Origin: Paludibacter sp. UBA5753
Lineage (GTDB): Bacteria; Bacteroidota; Bacteroidia; Bacteroidales; Paludibacteraceae
Direction of reading: 5' to 3'
NCBI GenBank assembly: GCA_002427615.1
Contig: DIFH01000139.1
Location: 1 to 14,264, forward strand
DNA: 14,264 nt
The notes under the pieces: generated by a model
Seen by the model: the letters and a program-made list of their open reading frames with translations, nothing else
Told to the model about the DNA's origin: nothing
The model's database searches: none
Part shown: in pieces, positions 1-5,982 of the stretch
Layout: each line of letters begins with the position of its first letter
Numbering within the stretch: the stretch's first letter is position 1
Program-made: the position numbers and the translations under genes

Positions 1-17
1 ATAAATGGAGGGAGTTC

Positions 18-42
18 ATGAATAGGGCTTTAGCCCATTCAT
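18..42. repeat. Bulged hairpin in the left-edge intergenic stretch
   Basis: ATGAATAGGGC, then TTTA, then GCCCATTCAT form a stem of ten pairs with one bulged A. It lies downstream of the oxidoreductase gene that ends at 134 on the minus strand. No T-run follows on either strand, so it is not a clear terminator. It may be a dispersed intergenic palindrome. Nothing else is recognisable in 1-133. Confidence 0.4.
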
Positions 43-133
43 ATAACTTTGACAATGGTTGTTGAATGGTTGAACGTTTGTAACGTTAAAATAGATTCCA
101 TGACTTAAAGGATTTTAATAAGAAAAACCCTCC

Positions 134-1129
134 TTACACTATTTCCAACGCATCGCGAAGTATCGAAAATGACTTTAGTTTAGCTTCGTTATCGTAAATA
201 TAGGTCGCCACCATTAGTTCATCAATTTTAGTGTCATCGATAAAATCCGAAAGTTTCGTTCGGAGCGATGCGCTGTTTCCGGTAAATGTGCAAGCCAGCA
301 TGCTGTTGATAGCGGATCGAACTTCGGGGATATTGTATTCGGCAGGCAAATGTCCGGGAGCTTGCAAAGGGCTGCGCACATTGGTAATTATGCCAATAAA
401 CATGGCTACCAGACTGCTTAGCAATGCCGATGCTTCTTCGTCGGTGTCGGCTCCCAGTACATTTACGCAAGCCATCACGTAGGGTTTGTCGAGGTATGCC
501 GACGGTCGGAAGTGTTCGCGATAAATGGCGATTGCCTGCCTGAAATGGGTAGGGGCAAAGTGAGCCGCAAAGGTGTAAGGCAAACCCATTTGTGCAGCCA
601 GATAGGCGCTATCGGTACTTGAGCCGAGTATCCATATCGGGATGTCAAGTCCTTCGCCCGGAAATGCACGTACCTTTGCAGCGCTGTTGCTTTTGCTGAA
701 ATAAGTCTGTAATTGTTTTACGTCGTTTGGAAAATTGAGCGAAGCATCCAAGTTGTTTCTCCTGAGCGCTCTGGCGGTAAGCTGGTCGGTGCCTGGAGCT
801 CTTCCCAGTCCCAGGTCTATTCTGCCCGGATAGATAGAAGCCAGCGTCCCGAATTGTTCGGCTATCACTAACGGACTATGATTGGGTAACATTATTCCTC
901 CCGACCCAACGCGTATGCTATTTGTTTTTCCGGCTACATGGCCTATCAGTACGGAGGTGGCGGAGCTGGCAATATATTCCATATTGTGATGTTCGGCCAT
1001 CCAAATGCGTGTGTATCCTAATGATTCAATGTGGCGCGCAACTGCTACTGTACTTTCAATGGCCGAACTATGGTTTCCTCCTTTTACGACAGCTGCCAGT
1101 TCGAGCACAGATATTGGTATTTTAGTCAT
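134..1129 (-). CDS. LLM-class flavin-dependent oxidoreductase (YhbW/MsnO8-like)
   Basis: Predicted cytosolic 331-residue TIM-barrel protein of the bacterial-luciferase superfamily, which uses reduced flavin to oxidise (or reduce) a small organic substrate. Visible hallmarks of the YhbW/MsnO8 subgroup are the IWMAEHHNM segment at about residues 42-50, IRVGSGGIMLPNHSPLVIAEQ at about 72-92, and YPGRIDLGLGRAPGTD at about 100-115. These form the flavin-binding face. Length matches E. coli YhbW, about 335 residues. The ATG at 1127-1129 begins the usual MTKIPISVLEL first strand, so the start is secure. The gene stands alone and is transcribed away from ettA. The natural substrate is unknown for nearly all members of this subgroup, and nothing nearby points to one. 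Family assignment is confident; the reaction is not. Confidence 0.9.
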   Translation of the reverse strand: MTKIPISVLELAAVVKGGNHSSAIESTVAVARHIESLGYTRIWMAEHHNMEYIASSATSVLIGHVAGKTNSIRVGSGGIMLPNHSPLVIAEQFGTLASIYPGRIDLGLGRAPGTDQLTARALRRNNLDASLNFPNDVKQLQTYFSKSNSAAKVRAFPGEGLDIPIWILGSSTDSAYLAAQMGLPYTFAAHFAPTHFRQAIAIYREHFRPSAYLDKPYVMACVNVLGADTDEEASALLSSLVAMFIGIITNVRSPLQAPGHLPAEYNIPEVRSAINSMLACTFTGNSASLRTKLSDFIDDTKIDELMVATYIYDNEAKLKSFSILRDALEIV

Positions 1130-1204
1130 TTCTTACGTTTTTATTTTTTCAATAAATAACAATGCCATTGCACTATTGTTGCAAAAATTTAGTTTATTAC
1201 AGTA

Positions 1205-1227
1205 CTTTTACATGATTTATGTAAAAG
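1205..1227. repeat. Perfect inverted repeat, possible operator
   Basis: CTTTTACAT, five bases, ATGTAAAAG: two perfect 9-bp arms lying 76-98 bp upstream of the oxidoreductase start codon. The AT-rich palindrome has the size of a dimeric repressor site. It could equally be a weak hairpin. No regulator gene is adjacent. Confidence 0.4.
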
Positions 1228-1407
1228 AAAAAATGCTCAGAAAAAACAAATTTTCCGAACATTTTTCTTTAGGGTAATACTTTTGTCGGCGGAGGAGTTG
1301 CAGGAATGCTTGTCGATTCTTCCAGTCACCATCTCGCCTGAGATAGGAAATTGAGCGCCGTCGTTGGAATTTGCAATTTTACCTGACCACTTTAAGCGCT
1401 TTTTACC

Positions 1408-1435
1408 CTTCCCCTCGTTGCAAACGAAGGGGAGG
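1408..1435. repeat. GC-rich bulged hairpin upstream of ettA
   Basis: The arms CTTCCCCTCGTT and AACGAAGGGGAGG pair around a GCA loop with one bulged A and one G-T pair. It is far more GC-rich than the surrounding spacer. It lies 57 bp before the putative ettA -7 box, so it is outside the expected transcript. It may be a dispersed palindromic repeat or a terminator relic. Confidence 0.4.
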
Positions 1436-1476
1436 AGAGATATAAAAAAAAACACCCCGCCAATAAAAAAGCAGAG

Positions 1477-1499
1477 TTGCAAATTTTTATGTAATTTTG
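1477..1499 (+). promoter_or_regulatory. Putative ettA promoter (Bacteroidota type)
   Basis: TAATTTTG at 1492-1499 fits the Bacteroidota -7 consensus TAnnTTTG and lies 48 bp before the ettA ATG. A TTG at 1477-1479 is present, but the 12-bp spacing is shorter than the usual -33 spacing, so only the -7 box is supported. Confidence 0.5.
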
Positions 1500-1506
1500 C
1501 ACCATC

Positions 1507-1537
1507 ACACATTTACACATTTACACATCACACATTT
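1507..1537 (+). repeat. Octamer tandem repeat in the ettA leader
   Basis: Four units in a row: ACACATTT, ACACATTT, ACACATC, ACACATTT (period 8/8/7/8), between the -7 box and the ATG at 1548. They fall in the likely 5' untranslated region. The sequence also reads in frame with ettA from an upstream ATG at 1497 as a His/Thr-rich leader, but that leader is not part of the conserved protein. Confidence 0.7.
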
Positions 1538-1547
1538 CACGATATTT

Positions 1548-3218
1548 ATGGCCGACGATAAAAAAGTTATTTTCTCGATGGTGGGAGTCAGCAAGACTTT
1601 CCCACCGCAAAAAAAAGTATTAAACAACATTTACCTTTCGTTTTTTTACGGAGCGAAAATCGGGATCATCGGTTTGAATGGTTCGGGTAAATCCACCCTG
1701 CTGAAAATTATTGCCGGCGTGGAAAAGACCTTCGATGGCGAAGTGGTTTTTTCGCCCGGTTATTCGATAGGTTACCTGGAACAGGATCCGAAACTTGATC
1801 CAACCAAAACCGTAAAAGAAATCGTGCAGGAAGGCGTGCAGGAAATTGTGGATATGATGGCCGAATACGACAAAATCAACGAACAATTTGCCGAACCCGA
1901 TGCCGATTTCGATAAACTCATTGCCCGGCAGGGCGAATTGCAGGAGTTGCTGGACCATGCCGATGCGTGGAACCTGGACAATAAACTGGAACGCGCGATG
2001 GATGCCTTGCGGTGTCCGCCCGAAGATTGGTTGGTCGAAAACCTGTCCGGCGGTGAACGTCGCCGAGTGGCGTTGTGCCGGCTGTTGCTCCGCAATCCTG
2101 TTATTTTATTACTCGACGAACCTACCAACCACCTCGATGCCGAATCGGTGGAATGGCTGGAACATCACCTGCAACAATATGCCGGAACGGTTATTGCCAT
2201 TACCCACGACCGCTATTTCTTAGACAATGTTTCGGGATGGATACTTGAACTCGATCGTGGCGAGGGGATTCCGTGGAAAGGGAATTACACTTCATGGCTC
2301 GAGCAAAAGACTGCCCGTATGGCCATGGAGGAAAAATCGGCCAGCAAACGCCGTAAAACCCTGGAGCGTGAACTGGAATGGGTGCGTATGGCTCCCAAAG
2401 CCCGACACGCCAAAGGAAAAGCCCGTATTGAAGCTTACGACCGCCTGATAAACGAAGACCAGAAAGAAAAGGAAGAAAAATTGGAGATATTTATTCCGAA
2501 CGGTCCCCGACTGGGAAACAAGGTGATAGAAGCCATTGGCGTTTCCAAGGCTTTTGGCGAAAAACTATTATTCGATAACCTGAATTTTATGCTTCCGCCC
2601 AATGGTATCGTCGGCATTATCGGCCCGAACGGAGCCGGTAAAACCACCCTGTTCCGCATGATGATGGGACTGGAAAAAGCCGACAAAGGAACCTTTGAAA
2701 TAGGCGAAACCGTAAAAATCGGTTATGTGGATCAAAGTCATGCAGATATTGATCCAAACAAAACCGTTTACCAGGTTATTTCGGGCGGAACGGAATTTAT
2801 TCGCGTGGGTGGCAAGGAAATCAACGCACGTGCTTACCTGTCGCGCTTCAACTTTGCCGGGGGCGACCAGGAAAAACTTTGCGGCATACTCTCGGGTGGC
2901 GAGCGAAACCGACTGCACCTGGCTATTACACTGAAATCGGAAGCCAATGTGCTGCTGCTCGACGAACCCACCAACGATATTGACGTAAACACCCTCCGCG
3001 CTCTGGAAGAAGGATTGGAAGCCTTTGCCGGATGCGCTGTGGTGATTTCGCACGACCGTTGGTTCCTCGACCGTATTTGTACCCATATCATCGCCTTCGA
3101 AGGCAATTCGGAGATATTCGTGTTCGAAGGTTCATACTCCGAATACGAGGAAAATAAACATGCCCGCCTGGGTGACGAAGGACCCAAACGAATACGGTAT
3201 AAGAAACTGATGGCGTAA
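1548..3218 (+). CDS. ettA: Energy-dependent translational throttle protein EttA (ABC-F ATPase)
   Basis: Cytosolic ABC-F protein that binds the ribosomal E site and gates entry into elongation according to the ATP/ADP ratio. It has 556 residues from the ATG at 1548, against 555 in E. coli EttA. Two ABC domains are visible. The first has Walker A GLNGSGKST at 42-50, signature LSGGE at 166-170 and Walker B LLLDEPTNHLD at 187-197. The basic linker (about 245-325, rich in K/R around WVRMAPKARHAKGKAR) that contacts tRNA follows. The second domain has GPNGAGKTT at 359-367, LSGGERNR at 448-455 and LLLDEPTND at 469-477. The upstream ATG at 1497 would add 17 repeat-derived residues absent from the family, so 1548 is preferred. 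The last 19 codons are duplicated at 5063-5122, beyond a restriction-modification cassette that begins right after this stop codon. The protein itself is intact. Confidence 0.96.
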   Translation: MADDKKVIFSMVGVSKTFPPQKKVLNNIYLSFFYGAKIGIIGLNGSGKSTLLKIIAGVEKTFDGEVVFSPGYSIGYLEQDPKLDPTKTVKEIVQEGVQEIVDMMAEYDKINEQFAEPDADFDKLIARQGELQELLDHADAWNLDNKLERAMDALRCPPEDWLVENLSGGERRRVALCRLLLRNPVILLLDEPTNHLDAESVEWLEHHLQQYAGTVIAITHDRYFLDNVSGWILELDRGEGIPWKGNYTSWLEQKTARMAMEEKSASKRRKTLERELEWVRMAPKARHAKGKARIEAYDRLINEDQKEKEEKLEIFIPNGPRLGNKVIEAIGVSKAFGEKLLFDNLNFMLPPNGIVGIIGPNGAGKTTLFRMMMGLEKADKGTFEIGETVKIGYVDQSHADIDPNKTVYQVISGGTEFIRVGGKEINARAYLSRFNFAGGDQEKLCGILSGGERNRLHLAITLKSEANVLLLDEPTNDIDVNTLRALEEGLEAFAGCAVVISHDRWFLDRICTHIIAFEGNSEIFVFEGSYSEYEENKHARLGDEGPKRIRYKKLMA

Positions 3219-3219
3219 T
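3160..3219 (+). repeat. Long direct repeat, copy 1 (3' end of ettA)
   Basis: These 60 bases, covering the last 19 codons and stop of the intact ettA, recur at 5063-5122 with a single difference (G3212 against A5115). Similarity fades over the next five bases (62 of 65 to 3224/5127). The two copies exactly bracket the restriction-modification cassette. Confidence 0.97.
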
Positions 3220-3277
3220 TTCAGTTAATCAGGCTTGCCTACCGAATCGGATCAGTTAGAAAAAAATGATTTTATAC

Positions 3278-3301
3278 CGGCGAAGTTTCCAAACTTCGCC
3301 G
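3278..3301. repeat. Near-perfect short palindrome between ettA and the endonuclease gene
   Basis: CGGCGAAGTTT, two bases CC, AAACTTCGCCG: 11-bp perfect arms. It lies between the converging 3' ends of ettA and the restriction gene, so it might act as a terminator. Only the minus-strand reading has a T-rich stretch some 10 bases later (from 3267 downward). It also resembles a dispersed REP-like palindrome. Confidence 0.6.
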
Positions 3302-3356
3302 AATATCACTTGCGGGAATTTGCATTACGGTGGACAAAATAAGCGAATAGATTGTA

Positions 3357-3971
3357 CTATGGTTCAATACCTAAAATCAATAATGGAACAGGTGGATTAT
3401 TTCTTCCATGTCTTAAAACATTGTAAACTTCTCCTTCATAATAAGCAATTCCACTACTCATTTGAGACTGCATTATTTTTGTAGGTAAAACTTCAATTCC
3501 TAAATTAATTACTCCTCCCGAATAAAAAAGTAAATGTTTTACAAATAAATCAAATGCTACAAAAGCATATTTGCCAAATTGAACTTCAACAGCAATTTGA
3601 TTTTTTACAAAATCAGTTTGTTTATATGATGAAATCGGATTTTGGATACCTTTAGATTTTAAAAATTCTTTTTGTTCTTCAAATGGCAATGTAAGCAGTT
3701 CAGGTAAAAGTTCTCGTTCAGTAGTTATATAGTACCTATAACGACTTTCATTCCAACCAATGCTGTTGAATCTTTCATTAAATGCATTATTTAAATTGAT
3801 AGGACTATACAACATTTTCCCTTGCTTCGTTTTTTCTTTACTTTCTTTAGTAATAAACATTGAAGCATCTATGCTTTCAATAGTTTCTGAAATTTCTTTG
3901 TAAAGTTCCGGATGATGAACAATAAGATATTCTTCTCCATTCAAATGTGAATACTTTTGTGATATTTTCAT
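3357..3971 (-). CDS. BstYI-like type II restriction endonuclease
   Basis: Predicted homodimeric endonuclease of the BglII/BstYI family (PF09195), 204 residues from ATG 3969-3971; BstYI has about 203. Recalled BstYI blocks recur in order: YSHLNG (7-12), TKESKEKTKQG (41-51), LYSP (54-57), TDFVK (119-123), VEVQFGKY (128-135), DLFVKH (141-146), MSSGIAYYEGE (171-181). The catalytic triad is readable as D120, E129, Q131, with the same unusual Glu-x-Gln spacing as BglII (D84, E93, Q95). By similarity the target should be R/GATCY. An upstream ATG at 4031 would add 20 residues without counterpart in BstYI and overlap the methyltransferase gene by 49 bp. Starting at 3971 leaves an 11-bp gap, so the shorter form is chosen. 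The gene is downstream of its methyltransferase, presumably in one operon, and convergent with ettA. Exact specificity is an inference. Confidence 0.92.
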   Translation of the reverse strand: MKISQKYSHLNGEEYLIVHHPELYKEISETIESIDASMFITKESKEKTKQGKMLYSPINLNNAFNERFNSIGWNESRYRYYITTERELLPELLTLPFEEQKEFLKSKGIQNPISSYKQTDFVKNQIAVEVQFGKYAFVAFDLFVKHLLFYSGGVINLGIEVLPTKIMQSQMSSGIAYYEGEVYNVLRHGRNNPPVPLLILGIEP

Positions 3972-3982
3972 TAAAGTAGAAT

Positions 3983-4948
3983 TTAAGTATGATATTTCTC
4001 GTTTACATTTACGAATTGAAGTTCTAACCATTCTTTGGGAACCTGTGAAACTTTATCGTTTCCAGAGGGTACATGAATAGTCTTATTTATTGGTCTCATC
4101 TTAAGATTCCCTTCTTTTAAATCGTTAATTCTTTCTTTTGCTATATCACAATATTTTTCTTCTTTCTCAATTCCAATTGCATTTCTATTATTTTTTATTG
4201 AAGCTATAACAGTAGTCCCAACTCCGGCAAATGGATCGAGCACCCAACTACTTTCATCTGTTAAAGCAAGAACACAGCGCTCTACCAATTCAATTGGAAA
4301 TTGACAAGGATGTGCCGTTTTTTCAGGGTGATTTGATTTTACATTGGGTATATTCCACATAGCGGTTTCCCAATCGTTAGCTATTATCTCCCAAATATCA
4401 CTAGGATTTTTTCCCAAAGGATTTCCAGATGGCGTCCCTTTTTTATTCCCTTTAAAATGTAATTTCCCCGGATATTTTGATGGAACGCGAACATTATCAA
4501 GATTGAAAATATAATCATCCGATTTAGTAAACCAAAGTATTGTTTCATATCGACCACTAAATCTATTGGATGCATGTAAACCATGGCCAAAATGCCAAAT
4601 TATACGATTACGAAGTTTAAGACCATATTTTTTGAAAATCTGATAATAATAAATGTCTAAAGGGAATATTTCTCCTTTATCCACGTAATTTCCAACTTGC
4701 CAACATATACTTCCTTTTTTCGAAAGAGTTCTAATTAGTTCACTTATAATTTCATCTTGAGTTTCAAGATACTTTTCTATACTTGTTTTTGTTTCGTAAG
4801 ATTTACCAACATTATAGGGTGGAGATGTTATAATTAAATCAAATTTTTCATCTTCTATTTTCCTAAGCGCTGATAAACAATCATCATTCTTAATTTGATA
4901 ATTTAGCTCATTACTAATAAACTCAAATAAAGGTTCTTTTGCTTTCAT
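3983..4948 (-). CDS. Type II DNA methyltransferase, SPPY type (predicted N4-cytosine, RGATCY)
   Basis: Modification partner of the BstYI-like endonuclease: transfers methyl from S-adenosylmethionine to the recognition site and protects the host. It has 321 residues. Catalytic motif IV is TSPPYNVG at 41-48, where Ser rather than Asp favours N4-cytosine chemistry. The HPEKTAHPCQFP segment lies at 207-218, and the SAM-binding motif I DPFAGVGTT at 238-246, followed by a GIEKEEKYCDIAKER helix at 259-273. Motif IV before motif I makes it a beta-class enzyme. The insert between them (about 85-205) should carry the target-recognition region. BglII and BstYI partners are, as I recall, also m4C enzymes, which fits. 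It is transcribed first, ahead of the nuclease, so modification precedes restriction on entry to a new host. No controller (C) gene is visible. The ATG at 4946-4948 has a -7 box 22 bp upstream. Confidence 0.93.
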   Translation of the reverse strand: MKAKEPLFEFISNELNYQIKNDDCLSALRKIEDEKFDLIITSPPYNVGKSYETKTSIEKYLETQDEIISELIRTLSKKGSICWQVGNYVDKGEIFPLDIYYYQIFKKYGLKLRNRIIWHFGHGLHASNRFSGRYETILWFTKSDDYIFNLDNVRVPSKYPGKLHFKGNKKGTPSGNPLGKNPSDIWEIIANDWETAMWNIPNVKSNHPEKTAHPCQFPIELVERCVLALTDESSWVLDPFAGVGTTVIASIKNNRNAIGIEKEEKYCDIAKERINDLKEGNLKMRPINKTIHVPSGNDKVSQVPKEWLELQFVNVNEKYHT

Positions 4949-4970
4949 TTGTCGTAAAAATTTATTTCCG

Positions 4971-4978
4971 CAAATTTA
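4971..4978 (-). promoter_or_regulatory. Putative promoter -7 box for the R-M operon
   Basis: On the minus strand this reads TAAATTTG, a match to TAnnTTTG, 22 bp before the methyltransferase ATG. A TTG lies 11 bp further upstream, closer than the canonical -33 spacing. It is inside the inserted segment, so the cassette seems to bring its own promoter. Confidence 0.5.
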
Positions 4979-5062
4979 ATCATATTCCTCAATGATCTAA
5001 TAAAAAATTACAAAAAGTTAAGGCATTTAGAAAACGGAATGTTAATTTATCAAATAAAAGTT

Positions 5063-5122
5063 ATGCCCGCCTGGGTGACGAAGGACCCAAACGAATACGG
5101 TATAAGAAACTGATAGCGTAAT
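5063..5122 (+). pseudogene. Orphan copy of the ettA 3' end (long direct repeat, copy 2)
   Basis: This matches 3160-3219 at 59 of 60 positions and would encode the last 18-19 residues of EttA and its TAA (5119-5121). It has no upstream coding sequence. The only difference changes the penultimate Met codon ATG to ATA. Its right flank leads within 12 bp into the terminator at 5134, so by position this is probably the original chromosomal gene end, displaced by the insertion. It is not a functional gene. Confidence 0.95.
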
Positions 5123-5133
5123 GTCGGATTTTT

Positions 5134-5182
5134 AAACAAAAACATCGGAGTTTGAAAATTTTCAATTCCGATGTTTTTGTTT
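5134..5182. terminator. Bidirectional terminator, ancestral ettA end and dapB-like end
   Basis: Perfect 16-bp arms AAACAAAAACATCGGA (5134-5149) and TCCGATGTTTTTGTTT (5167-5182) enclose a second short palindrome. The arms give T-rich tails in both directions. The hairpin directly abuts the dapB-like stop codon (5183-5185). It lies 12 bp after the orphan ettA stop at 5121, which suggests two convergent genes once shared it. It now also insulates the R-M operon from dapB-like transcription. Confidence 0.85.
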
Positions 5183-5953
5183 CTACGATTTATCTGTTGA
5201 ATTAAAATACGGCGATAGAATATCTTCGTAATTGTAATATCCTTTACCTTTGTTTATCAGGTTGTGAGCCGCAAAAAGCACTCCTGTGCCAAATGCCTCG
5301 CGTGAAATCGACTCGTGTACCAGCCGAACCGTTTGATAAGGAAATCCGAAAATAATCTCATGTTTCCCAACAATGCCGCCGGCTCTGATCGAATTGATTT
5401 TCGAAACTTTCACATCCAGCGCTTCCGCAAATTTTACGGCTGTCCCCGATATTCCTTCTTTTTGCTTGAAATGTTCTTCAATTACTTCAATGTCGACAAA
5501 GGGGGCAATTTTCTTGAGCGATTTTGACGCTAAAAGCAGGAAATTTACACCCAAAGTGATGTTAGGCGACCAGAAAACGGTAGTTCTTTTTGATAATTCT
5601 TTCAAAAAAGAAATATCTTCTTTTTGGTAGTGGGAAATAGCCGAAACAATTTTTATTTTGCGTTCAGCGGCATCATTACCATAGGTGTAAATAGCTTGCG
5701 AAGATGAAAAATCGATAATAAAATCAACAGGATACATATCGAATAATTCATCCGGCGTAATATGCTCGGTCGAGAATATTTGACCGCTTTCGTTCGAGTC
5801 AATGCCTAAAAACTCAGGAACTGATCTGTTTTCCAGCAGAGTTTTTCTCCTGAGTACCCATTCCAGCGAAAATTCTTTGTTTTCTACAATTGCAGCTGCT
5901 ACTGCTTTACCGGTTCTCCCGAAACCAATCAGTCCCATCTTTATTTTGTTCAT
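5183..5953 (-). CDS. Diverged DapB-like NAD(P)-dependent reductase
   Basis: Predicted cytosolic 256-residue protein of the 4-hydroxy-tetrahydrodipicolinate reductase family, the lysine/diaminopimelate pathway enzyme. The nucleotide-binding loop is GLIGFGRTGKA (7-17). DFSSS (81-85) occupies the place of the family's DFT segment, SPNITLGVN (129-137) the place of its A-N-F-S-x-G-V-N motif, and RAGGIVGKHEIIFG (190-203) the C-terminal domain motif. The signature normally written HHxxKxDAPSGTA is here HFKQKEGISGTA (161-172). The catalytic His and Lys positions remain (H161, K165), but the second His is Phe and the segment is one residue shorter. It may be the cell's true DapB or a paralogue acting on another substrate. 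The start at 5953 is chosen because the first beta strand begins there. A longer frame to 6055 would add 34 residues that overlap a probable structured leader. Confidence 0.8.
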   Translation of the reverse strand: MNKIKMGLIGFGRTGKAVAAAIVENKEFSLEWVLRRKTLLENRSVPEFLGIDSNESGQIFSTEHITPDELFDMYPVDFIIDFSSSQAIYTYGNDAAERKIKIVSAISHYQKEDISFLKELSKRTTVFWSPNITLGVNFLLLASKSLKKIAPFVDIEVIEEHFKQKEGISGTAVKFAEALDVKVSKINSIRAGGIVGKHEIIFGFPYQTVRLVHESISREAFGTGVLFAAHNLINKGKGYYNYEDILSPYFNSTDKS

Positions 5954-5982
5954 GTTTTGAAATTTTTTAAATGAGTATAATG

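Larger units (their letters stand above)
1130..1547. other. Divergent intergenic region between oxidoreductase gene and ettA
   Basis: This 418-bp stretch separates two divergent genes. It holds a perfect 9-bp inverted repeat (1205-1227), a long bulged hairpin (1408-1435), a promoter box for ettA (1492-1499) and an octamer repeat in the ettA leader (1507-1537). Short open frames on both strands cross it, but none shows a recognisable motif or a Bacteroidota-style upstream signal, so no gene is called. Confidence 0.6.
3220..5062. mobile_element. Restriction-modification cassette inserted with duplication of the ettA 3' end
   Basis: This 1,843-bp segment sits between two direct copies of the ettA terminal 60 bp and carries only a methyltransferase and a restriction endonuclease gene. 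Its coding part is visibly more AT-rich than ettA or the glycogen genes. No integrase, transposase or terminal inverted repeat is visible. Removing the segment with one repeat copy would restore ettA followed 12 bp after its stop codon by a strong bidirectional terminator and the convergent dapB-like gene. Type II R-M units are known to insert with long target duplications (described by Kobayashi and colleagues from comparisons of related bacterial genomes). The alternative is integrase-mediated insertion at a gene 3' end, followed by loss of the integrase. Confidence 0.85.

Noticed and set aside
1237..1512. 91-codon open frame on the minus strand in the intergenic region
   Set aside because: It runs through hairpins and the ettA promoter, shows no domain or coding-type composition, and has no recognisable upstream signal.
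1507..1537. CRISPR-like array
   Set aside because: The units are 7-8 bp with no spacers and there are no cas genes. It is a simple microsatellite.
1497..1547. Upstream in-frame ATG for ettA
   Set aside because: It encodes a His/Thr-rich stretch made of the octamer repeat and lies at the edge of the promoter box. EttA proteins begin at the position of the ATG at 1548.
3266..3484. 72-codon plus-strand frame after ettA
   Set aside because: Most of it is antisense to the conserved C-terminus of the endonuclease, and no family features are visible.
3972..4031. Longer endonuclease start at 4031 that would overlap the methyltransferase gene by 49 bp
   Set aside because: The extra 20 residues have no counterpart in BstYI or BglII, whose N-termini align with the Met at 3971 (MKI...YSHLNG). 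The shorter start also gives ordinary 11-bp operon spacing.
3220..5062. Transposon or integrative element with its own recombinase
   Set aside because: All coding space is used by the two R-M genes, and comparison of the two inner ends shows no terminal inverted repeat. If a recombinase was used, it is not encoded here.
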